NCBI GenBank assembly: GCA_016790225.1
Contig: JAEUOZ010000054.1
Location: 62,001-126,000 of the forward strand
Length of the DNA stretch: 64,000 nt
Direction: 5' to 3'
Origin: Rubrivivax sp.
GTDB lineage: Bacteria > Pseudomonadota > Gammaproteobacteria > Burkholderiales > Burkholderiaceae
This document shows positions 54,729 to 62,371 of this stretch, in pieces (positions within the stretch are counted from its first letter, which is position 1; the number at the start of each line of letters is the position of its first letter). The notes beneath the pieces were generated by a model. The model was given only the letters and a program-made list of their open reading frames with translations. It was not told the origin of the DNA and ran no database searches. The translations under genes and the position numbers were made by a program.

Positions 54729-55127
54729 ATGAAGAAGACTGCCCGCCAGCTGGTGGAAGAAGCGATGGCCCTGGTGCGCACCCTCAAGCTGGACGAGGCC
54801 CGCGCGCACCATGCCTCGGGCGAAGTGCTGTTCGTGGATCTGCGCGACGTGCGCGAGCTGGAGCGTGAAGGCGTGGTGCCCGGTGCGGTGCACGCTCCGC
54901 GCGGCATGCTGGAGTTCTGGGTCGACCCCGAGAGCCCGTACTTTCACAAGGCCTTCGCAGAAGGCAAGCCGCTGGTGCTGTTCTGCGCGGCGGGCTGGCG
55001 CTCGGCCCTGGCCGCACGCACGCTGCAGGAGATGGGCTTCGAGGACGTGAGCCACATCGAAGGCGGCTTCAGCGCCTGGAAGGCTGCGGGTGCCCCGGTG
55101 GCGGAGAAGCTCGCGCGCAAGGCCTGA
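54729..55127 (+). CDS. Rhodanese-like sulfurtransferase
   Basis: The 132-residue single-domain rhodanese has VLFVDLRDVRELEREGVVPGAVHAPRGMLEFWV and the active-site loop LFCAAGWRSALAA, with the catalytic Cys first in the loop. CAGGAG precedes the ATG at 54729. It moves sulfane sulfur, and the acceptor is unknown. It stands between the nitrile hydratase genes and ppk without obvious linkage. Confidence 0.9.
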   Translation: MKKTARQLVEEAMALVRTLKLDEARAHHASGEVLFVDLRDVRELEREGVVPGAVHAPRGMLEFWVDPESPYFHKAFAEGKPLVLFCAAGWRSALAARTLQEMGFEDVSHIEGGFSAWKAAGAPVAEKLARKA

Positions 55128-55222
55128 GGGGCCGGGCCACGCTGCCGCGCGGCCGGCGGCGCGCCGCAGGGGCGGCGGAGACGGTCACAGGCCTGTCACG
55201 CATCTGTCGTAGATTGATTCGC

Positions 55223-57346
55223 ATGTCCGATGACGCTCTGCCGCCAGACCCGCAGCCCGAGGCCGTGGATTCGGGTGAACTCCCGTGCCTGATCGACCGC
55301 GAGTCTTCTTCGCTGGCCTTCAATCACCGCGTGCTGGCGCAGGCGCGGCGCCCTGACGTTCCGCTGCTGGAACGCCTGCGCTACATCACCATCGTCTCGT
55401 CCAACATGGACGAGTTCTTCGAGGTTCGCTTTCCGGACTATCTGGAGACCCTCAGCGACGACATCTCCGAGAGCGCGCGCTACCACCTCGAGAGCCTGGC
55501 CGCCGACGCCCATGCGCTGATCGACGAGCAGTACCGCGTCTTCAACGAAGAGGTGATGCCGGCGCTGGCCGGGCAGGGCATCCGCATCCTCAATCATGCC
55601 GATCGCACGGCCGAACAGCGCCGCTGGGTGGCGGCGCTGTTCGAGGCGCAGGTGCGGCCGCTGCTGGTGCCGGTGGCGCTGGATCCGGCGCACCCGTTTC
55701 CGCTGGTGGCCAACAAGAGCCTGAACTTCATCATGCGCCTGTCGGGCGACGATCTGCAGGGCGAGGGCGGCCGCGTCGCCATCCTCAAGGTGCCCCGCGT
55801 GCTGCCGCGCGTGATGCGGCTGCCGGATCGCCTGATGCCGCGCGGCGAACAAGGTTTCGTGCTGCTGACCAGCGTGATCCGCGCACACCTGGCCGATCTG
55901 GTGCCGGGCCGCGTGGTGGAGGTTTTCTCGCAGTTCCGCGTGACGCGCGATTCCGATCTGGATGTCGATGAGGATGATGTCACCAACCTGCGCCAGGCCC
56001 TGCGCACGGGACTGACCACCCGCCACTACGGCGAGGCGATCCGGCTGGAGGTGGTGCGCAGTTGCCCGGCGGAACTCTCGCAGCTGCTGCTCGAACAGTT
56101 CAGCCTGCCGGAGGCGGCGCTGTATGCGGTCAATGGCCCGGTGAACCTGGTGCGCCTGAACCAGCTGATCGATCTGGTGCGCGCCGATGCGCTGCGCTTT
56201 CCGCCCTTCGAACCCGGTTGGCCGGCCAATCGCTGGCCGCGCGGCGTGCCGGTGTTCCAGCAGCTGCAGCACGGTGACGTGCTGCTGCACCACCCGTTCG
56301 AGAGCTTCGAGCCCGTGGTGCAGTTCCTGCGCGAAGCGGTGCAGGATCCGGATGTGCTGGCGATCAAGCAGACGATCTACCGCACCGGCAGCGAGAGCGT
56401 GCTGATGGACCTGCTGATGGAGGCCGTGCGTCGCGGCAAGGAAGTCAGCGTCGTGCTGGAGCTGAAGGCGCGCTTCGACGAGGAGGCCAACATCAACTGG
56501 GCGGAGCGGCTGGAAGCCGTCGGCGCACAGGTGGTCTACGGCGTCGTGGGCCTGAAGACGCATGCCAAGCTGCTGCTGATCACGCGCCGCGAGACCGGCG
56601 CGCGCGGTCAGACGCATTTGAAGCGTTATGCCCATCTCTCCACCGGCAACTACAACCCGAAGACCGCGCGGCTCTACACGGATCTGGGCATGCTCACGGC
56701 CGAGCCGCAGATCACGGCCGACATCGATGCGGTGTTCCTGCATCTGGCCAGCGGAGCGCCGGTCGGCGCGGTACGGCGACTGCTGGTCGCGCCGACGCAC
56801 CTGCATGCGCAGATGTGCCGCCATCTCGAAGAGGTGGCCGAGGCGGCCCGCGCCGGACGGCCCGCCCGGGTGGTCATCAAGGTCAACGCGCTCACCGATG
56901 TCGCGCTGATCGAGGCGCTGGAGCGCAGCTCGCTGGCCGGCGCGCAGATCGATTGCATCGTGCGCGGTGCCTGCATGCTGCGCCCGGGCGTGCCCGGACG
57001 CAGCGAGAACATCCGCGTGCGCTCGGTGGTGGGCCGCTTCCTGGAGCACTCGCGTGTCATGTATTTCCGCTGGGGGCCTGGCGCGGATGACGAGGTCCTC
57101 TACCTCAGCAGTGCAGACTGGATGAGCCGCAACATGTTCCGCCGTGTGGAGGTGGCCTGGCCCTTGCGGGACCGGGCCATGCGACAGCGTGTCATCGATG
57201 AATGCCTGGTGCCCTATCTGCTGGATGCGCGGGATGCCTGGCAGCTGCAGCCGGATGGCCGCTACCGGCGCGTCGCCGAGCAGGGGATCGCGGCGCAGCC
57301 GGCCCTGCTGCAGCGCTGGGCGGCGAGCAGCGTCACCGTGAGCTGA
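55223..57346 (+). CDS. ppk1: Polyphosphate kinase 1
   Basis: The 707-residue enzyme makes polyphosphate from ATP. It shows IDRESSSLAFNHRVLAQA, LRYITIVSSNMDEFFEVR, the ATP-binding region QTIYRTGSES and AVRRGKEVSVVLELKARFDEEANI, the phosphohistidine in VGLKTHAKLLLI, and LYLSSADWMSRNMFRRVEVAWP. An in-frame TTG 9 bases upstream is possible, but ATG 55223 (MSDDALPP) is preferred. sixA follows after 8 bases. Confidence 0.97.
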   Translation: MSDDALPPDPQPEAVDSGELPCLIDRESSSLAFNHRVLAQARRPDVPLLERLRYITIVSSNMDEFFEVRFPDYLETLSDDISESARYHLESLAADAHALIDEQYRVFNEEVMPALAGQGIRILNHADRTAEQRRWVAALFEAQVRPLLVPVALDPAHPFPLVANKSLNFIMRLSGDDLQGEGGRVAILKVPRVLPRVMRLPDRLMPRGEQGFVLLTSVIRAHLADLVPGRVVEVFSQFRVTRDSDLDVDEDDVTNLRQALRTGLTTRHYGEAIRLEVVRSCPAELSQLLLEQFSLPEAALYAVNGPVNLVRLNQLIDLVRADALRFPPFEPGWPANRWPRGVPVFQQLQHGDVLLHHPFESFEPVVQFLREAVQDPDVLAIKQTIYRTGSESVLMDLLMEAVRRGKEVSVVLELKARFDEEANINWAERLEAVGAQVVYGVVGLKTHAKLLLITRRETGARGQTHLKRYAHLSTGNYNPKTARLYTDLGMLTAEPQITADIDAVFLHLASGAPVGAVRRLLVAPTHLHAQMCRHLEEVAEAARAGRPARVVIKVNALTDVALIEALERSSLAGAQIDCIVRGACMLRPGVPGRSENIRVRSVVGRFLEHSRVMYFRWGPGADDEVLYLSSADWMSRNMFRRVEVAWPLRDRAMRQRVIDECLVPYLLDARDAWQLQPDGRYRRVAEQGIAAQPALLQRWAASSVTVS

Positions 57347-57354
57347 GTCTCGTC

Positions 57355-57816
57355 ATGGATCTGATCCTCTGGCGCCATGCCGATGCGCGCGAAGCCGAAG
57401 ACGAGCTGGCGGACCTCGATCGCCCGCTGACGCCCAAGGGCGAGCGGCAGGCGCAGCGCATGGCGCACTGGCTGCACCGCCACATTCCGGACAGTACGCG
57501 GATCCTGGTCAGCCCGGCGCTGCGCGCACGGCAGACCGCGGACGCGCTCAACCGCAAGTACAAGCTGGCGTCCGAGCTGGCGCCGGAACGCACGGTCACC
57601 GAACTGCTGGCCGCGGTGCGCTGGCCCGAAGCGCGCCAGCCCGTGCTGGTGGTGGGTCACCAGCCGACCTTGGGCCTGGCCATGGCCTATCTGCTGGCCG
57701 CCTTGCCGCAGCCCTGGGCCTTTCGCAAGGGTGCGGTGTGCTGGCTGCGCTGCCGCGAGCGCGAAGGCCAGGAGGGCGTGGTGCTGCACGCGATGGTGGC
57801 ACCGGACCTGCTCTGA
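57355..57816 (+). CDS. sixA: Phosphohistidine phosphatase SixA
   Basis: The 153-residue histidine-phosphatase-superfamily protein has the catalytic WRHADA at its N-terminus, LTPKGERQAQRMAHWL, SPALRARQTADAL and VGHQPTLG (second His). SixA removes phosphate from histidine phosphotransfer proteins. It is placed directly after ppk1, a common pairing, and probably co-transcribed with it. Confidence 0.92.
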   Translation: MDLILWRHADAREAEDELADLDRPLTPKGERQAQRMAHWLHRHIPDSTRILVSPALRARQTADALNRKYKLASELAPERTVTELLAAVRWPEARQPVLVVGHQPTLGLAMAYLLAALPQPWAFRKGAVCWLRCREREGQEGVVLHAMVAPDLL

Positions 57817-57852
57817 TCGCCCGCACCCCGCAGCGCAGGCTGCCAAGGGTGC

Positions 57853-58707
57853 TCAGGCCAGCCGAACGTCCTGGGGCGCAGCGCTCGGCCCGTGCGCGAG
57901 CAGCAGTTGCTGGTGCCGCGACATGTCCAGCACCTCCAGGCGCCCGTCGGGGTGTTCCACCAGGGCGGTGAGGCTCTCGACCCAATCCCCATCGTTGGCG
58001 TAGATGACGCCTTCGATGGTGCGGATCTCGGCATGGTGGATGTGGCCGCAGACCACACCATCGGCGCCGCGACGGCGCGCTTCGCGTGCCACGGCGACTT
58101 CAAAGTCGGCGATGTAGCTGACGGCCCGCTTCACGCGCAGCTTCAGGTAGCGCGAGAGGCTCCAGTACGGCAGGCCCAGCCGCGCGCGCCAGGAATTGAA
58201 GTGCCGGTTGACCCGCAGTGCCAGCTCATACAGCGTATCGCCCAGGTAGGCCAGCCACTTGTGGTGCTGCACGACGGCATCGAAGAGATCCCCGTGCGTG
58301 ACCCAGAGCCAGCGTCCGTCGGCCAGCTGATGCACGTGGTCCTCCACGACCTCCACGCCGCCGAAGGTATGACCCACGTAGCGCCTGGCGAACTCGTCAT
58401 GGTTGCCCGGCACATAGATCACCCGCGTGCCCTTGCGCGCCCGGCGCAGCAGCTTCTGCACCACGTCGTTATGGCTCTGCGGCCAGTACCACTGGCGACG
58501 AAGCTGCCAGCCATCGATGATGTCCCCCACCAGGAACAGCGTGTCGCAGTCAAAGCTCTTCAGGAAGCGCAGCAGCGCTTCGGCCTGGCAGCCCGGTGTG
58601 CCCAGATGCAGGTCAGAGATCCACACCGTGCGCAGCCGGCGCTTGGGCCCTTCGTGCTCGGTGTCGTCATCGGGCAGGGCGGGCAGGGGCAGGTCGAGTG
58701 CACGCAT
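57853..58707 (-). CDS. UDP-2,3-diacylglucosamine diphosphatase-like metallophosphoesterase
   Basis: The 284-residue protein has the calcineurin-type metal motifs WISDLHLGT, LVGDIIDGWQLRRQWYWPQSHND, YVPGNHDEF, WVTHGDLFD and GHIHHAEI. WQLRRQWYWP is typical of LpxH-like relatives (UDP-2,3-diacylglucosamine pyrophosphatase family). I use the ATG at 58707; another ATG at 58722 is in frame. Lipid A synthesis is possible but not certain, since a canonical lpxH may exist elsewhere. Confidence 0.85.
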   Translation of the reverse strand: MRALDLPLPALPDDDTEHEGPKRRLRTVWISDLHLGTPGCQAEALLRFLKSFDCDTLFLVGDIIDGWQLRRQWYWPQSHNDVVQKLLRRARKGTRVIYVPGNHDEFARRYVGHTFGGVEVVEDHVHQLADGRWLWVTHGDLFDAVVQHHKWLAYLGDTLYELALRVNRHFNSWRARLGLPYWSLSRYLKLRVKRAVSYIADFEVAVAREARRRGADGVVCGHIHHAEIRTIEGVIYANDGDWVESLTALVEHPDGRLEVLDMSRHQQLLLAHGPSAAPQDVRLA

Positions 58708-58829
58708 GGGTGCATCGTGCATCGGCCGCAAGACAACGCCGTGACAGCGGCCGGCCGCACGCCGTGCGGGCGGGTCTGCCACAGCGCAGACACAGCGGTG
58801 TCATCCAATGACGGCCAACGATCCGTCTC

Positions 58830-60074
58830 ATGCCACCGCGCTTTCGCCTGCTCATCGTCACCCAGTTCGTCTCGGCACTGGCGGACAACGCCTTGCTGAT
58901 CGTCACCATCGCCTGGCTGCACCAGCTGGGCTCGCCGCTGTGGTGGGTGCCGCTGCTCAAGGTGAGCTTCCTCGCGCCCTATGTGCTGCTGGCACCGGTG
59001 CTCGGGCCGCTGGCCGACGCCTGGCCGAAGGCGCGGCTGATGGCGGTGATGAATGCCTTCAAGCTGCTGGGCGTGCTGGCGCTGGCCTGGGGTCTTCAGC
59101 CGCTGCTGGCCTACGCCATCGTCGGCGTTGCGGCATCGGCCTATGCGCCGGCCAAGTACGGGCTGGTGACGGAGATGGTGCCGCCGCAGCAACTGGTGCA
59201 GGCCAACGCCTGGCTGGAGTGCTCGGTGGTCAGTGCCGTGCTGCTGGGCACGGTGCTGGGCGGGTTTCTGGTCAGCACGGCCTTTGTCGAGGCGGCGCAC
59301 GGCACAGGGCTGGGACTCTGGCTGCAGCAGGCCGGCCTGGCGCGGGAGACCACGCTCGGGCCCTCGCTGCTGCTGCTGAGTGCGGTGTATGGCCTGGCCG
59401 GTCTGCTGAACCTGGGTGTTCCGGACAGCGGGCGCCGCTACGAGCGCCGCAGCCTGCGCTGGCGGGCCTTGATGCGTGACTTCGCTCAGGCCAACGCCAC
59501 GCTGTGGCGCGATGCCGAAGGCGGCCTTTCGCTGGCCGTCACGGTGCTCAGCTGGGGTGCCGGTGCGGTGCTGCAGTTTGCCGTGCTGCGCTGGGCGGTG
59601 GACGTGCTCGGCCTGGGCCTGGATCGTGCGGCCTACCTGCAGGCGGTGGTGGCGGTGGGTGTGATGGCAGGCGCTCTGATCGCCGGACGCTGGGTAAACC
59701 TGCAGGACGTTCGCCGCCTGCTGCCCCTGGGCCCGCTGCTGGGTTTGCTGGTGGCCTGCGGCGGACTCAGCACGCAGCTGGGTTCCGGGGCGCTGCTGAT
59801 GGCGCTGGTGGGTCTGGCAGGCGGACTGCTGATCGTGCCGATGAATGCGCTGCTGCAGCACCGGGGATATCAGCTCCTGACCGCCGGACGCTCGATCGCG
59901 GTTCAGGGCTTCAACGAGAACCTGGGCGTGCTGGTGATGCTGGGCATCCACGCGGCGCTGATCGCCCTGCAGCTGCCGATCGATGTGCTGCTGGTCGGCT
60001 GGGGTTCGGCCTTGGCGCTGGCCATGGGCGTGCTGCTGCTGCGCCTGCAGCACCTGCACCGCCGCGCGGCCTGA
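58830..60074 (+). CDS. lplT: Lysophospholipid transporter LplT
   Basis: The 414-residue MFS protein has about 12 membrane helices. LLIVTQFVSALADNALLIVTIAWL, GVAASAYAPAKYGLVTEMVPPQQLVQANAWLE and LQHRGYQLLTAGRSIAVQGFNENLGVL are LplT landmarks. LplT flips lysophosphatidylethanolamine inward for re-acylation. It is divergent from the phosphoesterase gene, with 122 bases between starts. Confidence 0.93.
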   Translation: MPPRFRLLIVTQFVSALADNALLIVTIAWLHQLGSPLWWVPLLKVSFLAPYVLLAPVLGPLADAWPKARLMAVMNAFKLLGVLALAWGLQPLLAYAIVGVAASAYAPAKYGLVTEMVPPQQLVQANAWLECSVVSAVLLGTVLGGFLVSTAFVEAAHGTGLGLWLQQAGLARETTLGPSLLLLSAVYGLAGLLNLGVPDSGRRYERRSLRWRALMRDFAQANATLWRDAEGGLSLAVTVLSWGAGAVLQFAVLRWAVDVLGLGLDRAAYLQAVVAVGVMAGALIAGRWVNLQDVRRLLPLGPLLGLLVACGGLSTQLGSGALLMALVGLAGGLLIVPMNALLQHRGYQLLTAGRSIAVQGFNENLGVLVMLGIHAALIALQLPIDVLLVGWGSALALAMGVLLLRLQHLHRRAA

Positions 60075-60079
60075 TCAGC

Positions 60080-61318
60080 TCAGAGAACGGCGGCGCGAAG
60101 GTCCGGCTGCGGTACGGGCTCGGGGAGCGGTGTCTGGGTCTCCAGCAGCAGCGCCTCGAACTGGTCGATGACCCGTTCCCAGTCCAGCGTGAGCGCGGTC
60201 TGTCGGGCCTGCAGGCCCAGAGACTGACGCAGCGGCTCATCGTCGACGGCACGCCGTGTCGCCTGCAGCAAGGCGGCCGGGTCATCCGGTGGCGCGAGCA
60301 GCCCCTGGCGGCCGTCCTGGATGATCAGGCCGGCCGCGGCCTGCCGGAAGGCCACCACCGGCAGCCCGCTGGACAGGGCCTCGAGCGTGACGTTGCCAAA
60401 AGTCTCGGTCAGGCTCGGAAAGACGAAGAGATCGGCACTGGCGTAGTGGGCCGCAAGATCCTCGCCGTGGCGCATGCCCGCCATGAGGCAGTGCGGTGAG
60501 CGGCTGGCGATCGTCTCCTTCATCGGGCCGTCGCCCACCAGCACCAGGCGCAGATCCGCCCGCTCGGCACGCAGCGTGTCGAAGATGTCCAGCAGCAGGC
60601 TCAGGTTCTTCTCGGGCGCCAGCCGGGAGACGCACAGCATCACGGGCGTGCCAGGCCCGGCACCCCATTGCTCGCGCAGCGCCGCAGACCGTCTGGCGGG
60701 ATCGAAGCGCTGCGTGTCCACGCCCCGGGGCACCACGCGCAGCCGCTCGAAGCCCAGGGCGCTGAGCTCGTCACGCAAGGCCGGCGTGGGCACGCAGGTC
60801 ACGCGCGTGCGGTTGTGGAACTTGCGCAGGTACGCGGTCATCGGCTTGCGCAGCCAGGCCATGCCGTAGTGCTGCATATAACTTTGGAAGTTGGTGCGGA
60901 AGTCCGATGCCACGGGCAGCTTCAGCTTCAGCGCGGCCCGCAAGGCGGACCATCCCAGCGGTCCTTCGGTGGCGATGTGGACCAGGTCGGGACGCTGCCG
61001 CGTCCACAGCGACACCAGCGCCCGCGTGGAGGGCACGCCCATGCGCAGATGCGGATAGCGCGGCACCGGGAGCCCGCCGAGCAGCACTTCGTCGAACCGA
61101 CCCGAGCTGGCGCCACCATCGCCGGCCGCGGACTGGCGAGGCCGGATCAGCTGCACCGAGTGCTGGCGGCTGCGCAGACCCTGAACGACACGGGCCACCG
61201 TCAGCGCCACGCCGTTGACTTCCGGCGGGTAGGTCTCCGTGACCATCGCGATGCGCAGGGAGCGACGAGCGGCCGGCAGATCCAGCACGACGAAATCCGA
61301 TTCGGCAACGCTTGGCAT
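60080..61318 (-). CDS. GT4-family glycosyltransferase
   Basis: The 412-residue GT-B fold enzyme has an N-terminal IAMVTETYPPEVNGVALTVARVV (acceptor side), the donor-binding VVPRGVDTQRFDP, MLCVSRLAPEKNLSLLLD, LVLVGDGPM, and the ESG-like PSLTETFGNVTLEALSSGLPVVAF. It resembles the alpha-mannosyltransferase group of glycolipid synthesis, but the sugar and acceptor are not defined by sequence. It is convergent with lplT, with 5 bases between ends. Confidence 0.88.
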   Translation of the reverse strand: MPSVAESDFVVLDLPAARRSLRIAMVTETYPPEVNGVALTVARVVQGLRSRQHSVQLIRPRQSAAGDGGASSGRFDEVLLGGLPVPRYPHLRMGVPSTRALVSLWTRQRPDLVHIATEGPLGWSALRAALKLKLPVASDFRTNFQSYMQHYGMAWLRKPMTAYLRKFHNRTRVTCVPTPALRDELSALGFERLRVVPRGVDTQRFDPARRSAALREQWGAGPGTPVMLCVSRLAPEKNLSLLLDIFDTLRAERADLRLVLVGDGPMKETIASRSPHCLMAGMRHGEDLAAHYASADLFVFPSLTETFGNVTLEALSSGLPVVAFRQAAAGLIIQDGRQGLLAPPDDPAALLQATRRAVDDEPLRQSLGLQARQTALTLDWERVIDQFEALLLETQTPLPEPVPQPDLRAAVL

Positions 61319-61482
61319 GTCGGCATGTTCGCGAGCGCCTGCAACAAAACGATGACAGCGCGACCCGGCTGATCGTCACCGGCCTGACATGCGTATTTGT
61401 CAGCATCGCGTCGCACATCCGGAGCGGGCATCGCGCTGCCCCGGTGTCGCCGATCTTCAACTGTCCACCCCAGGAGCCATCT

Positions 61483-62085
61483 GTGCCATCCTTCCTGCAA
61501 GCCCTCGAAGAACAGCGCTGGGACGACCACCGCTACTACCACCAGAGTCGCATCAACCAGAGCCTTCACCTGGTCAGCGCCCTGAGCTTCATCGTCGCCT
61601 ACGGCCTGCTGTTCATCGATCCGGCCAAGGCGGCGCTGGTGGCCTGGGGCATCTCGATGGTCACGCGCCAGTCGGGCCACGTCTTCTTCGAGCCGCAGGG
61701 CTACGACCATGCCAACCAGTGCAGCCACGAGCACAAGGAAGCCATCAAGGTGGGCTACAACCTGCGCCGCAAGGTCGTGCTGCTGTCCGCCTGGGCTGCA
61801 GCGCCCGTGGCGCTGTGGATGTCGCCGTCCCTGCTGGGCCTGATCGAGCCCAGCACCACGCCGGCGGAGTTTGTCAATGACGTGGGCCTTCTGTGGCTGG
61901 CCCTGGGCATCGCGGCGCTGCTGTTCCGCACGCTGCACCTGTTCTACCTGCGCGACGTGCGCACGGGTCTGGTGTGGATCACCAAGATCATCACGGATCC
62001 CTTTCATGACGTGATGCTGTACTGGAAGGCGCCGCTCTATCTGCTGCGCGGCGAACTCATCGATCCGGCGCCGAACAAGCGCTGA
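61483..62085 (+). CDS. Hypothetical multi-span membrane protein
   Basis: The 200-residue protein starts at a GTG with AGGAG 7 bases upstream (VPSFLQALEEQRWDDHR). It has about four hydrophobic helices (LHLVSALSFIVAYGLLFI, AALVAWGISMV, VVLLSAWAAAPVALWM, LLWLALGIAALLFRTLHL). Conserved-looking polar residues in or near membranes are HHSRINQSLH-type HQSRINQSLH and GHVFFEPQGYDHANQCSHEHKE. The His-rich region could bind metal, as in Mpo1-like proteins, but similarity is too loose to claim. Family unknown. Confidence 0.7.
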   Translation: MPSFLQALEEQRWDDHRYYHQSRINQSLHLVSALSFIVAYGLLFIDPAKAALVAWGISMVTRQSGHVFFEPQGYDHANQCSHEHKEAIKVGYNLRRKVVLLSAWAAAPVALWMSPSLLGLIEPSTTPAEFVNDVGLLWLALGIAALLFRTLHLFYLRDVRTGLVWITKIITDPFHDVMLYWKAPLYLLRGELIDPAPNKR

Positions 62086-62147
62086 GCGTGTCCCCGGTTC
62101 TCGTGTCCCCGGTTCTGTCGCGTTCCGACCCGCCCGGCACGCTTGCG

Positions 62148-62371
62148 TGGCTTTGCCACTTTGCTTGAACCCCCACGGGGGGCGGGCTGGGCGCAGTCCG
62201 GCCCTGGGGGCGCTCTCAAGCAAATGTGGCTTTGCCACTTTGCTTGAACCCCCTCGGGGGGCGGCCTGGGCGCAGCCCGGCCCTGGGGCGCTCTCAAGCA
62301 AATGTGGCTTTGCCACTTTGCTTGAACCCCCTCGGGGGGCGGGCTGGGCGCAGCCCGGCCCTGGGGGCGCT
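62148..62371. repeat. 78-bp tandem repeat, about 2.9 copies, with internal inverted repeats
   Basis: Copies start at 62148, 62227 and 62305 (units 79, 78 and 67 bases). Each begins TGGCTTTGCCACTTTGCTTG, runs through a C/G-rich core, and the first two end CTCTCAAGCAAATG. The TTTGCTTGA at the start and TCAAGCAAA at the end of each full unit are perfect inverted repeats, so each unit can form a long hairpin. The third copy is truncated at the aminotransferase stop region. Such intergenic palindromes are frequent in Burkholderiales genomes; a terminator or mRNA-end role is possible. Confidence 0.85.
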
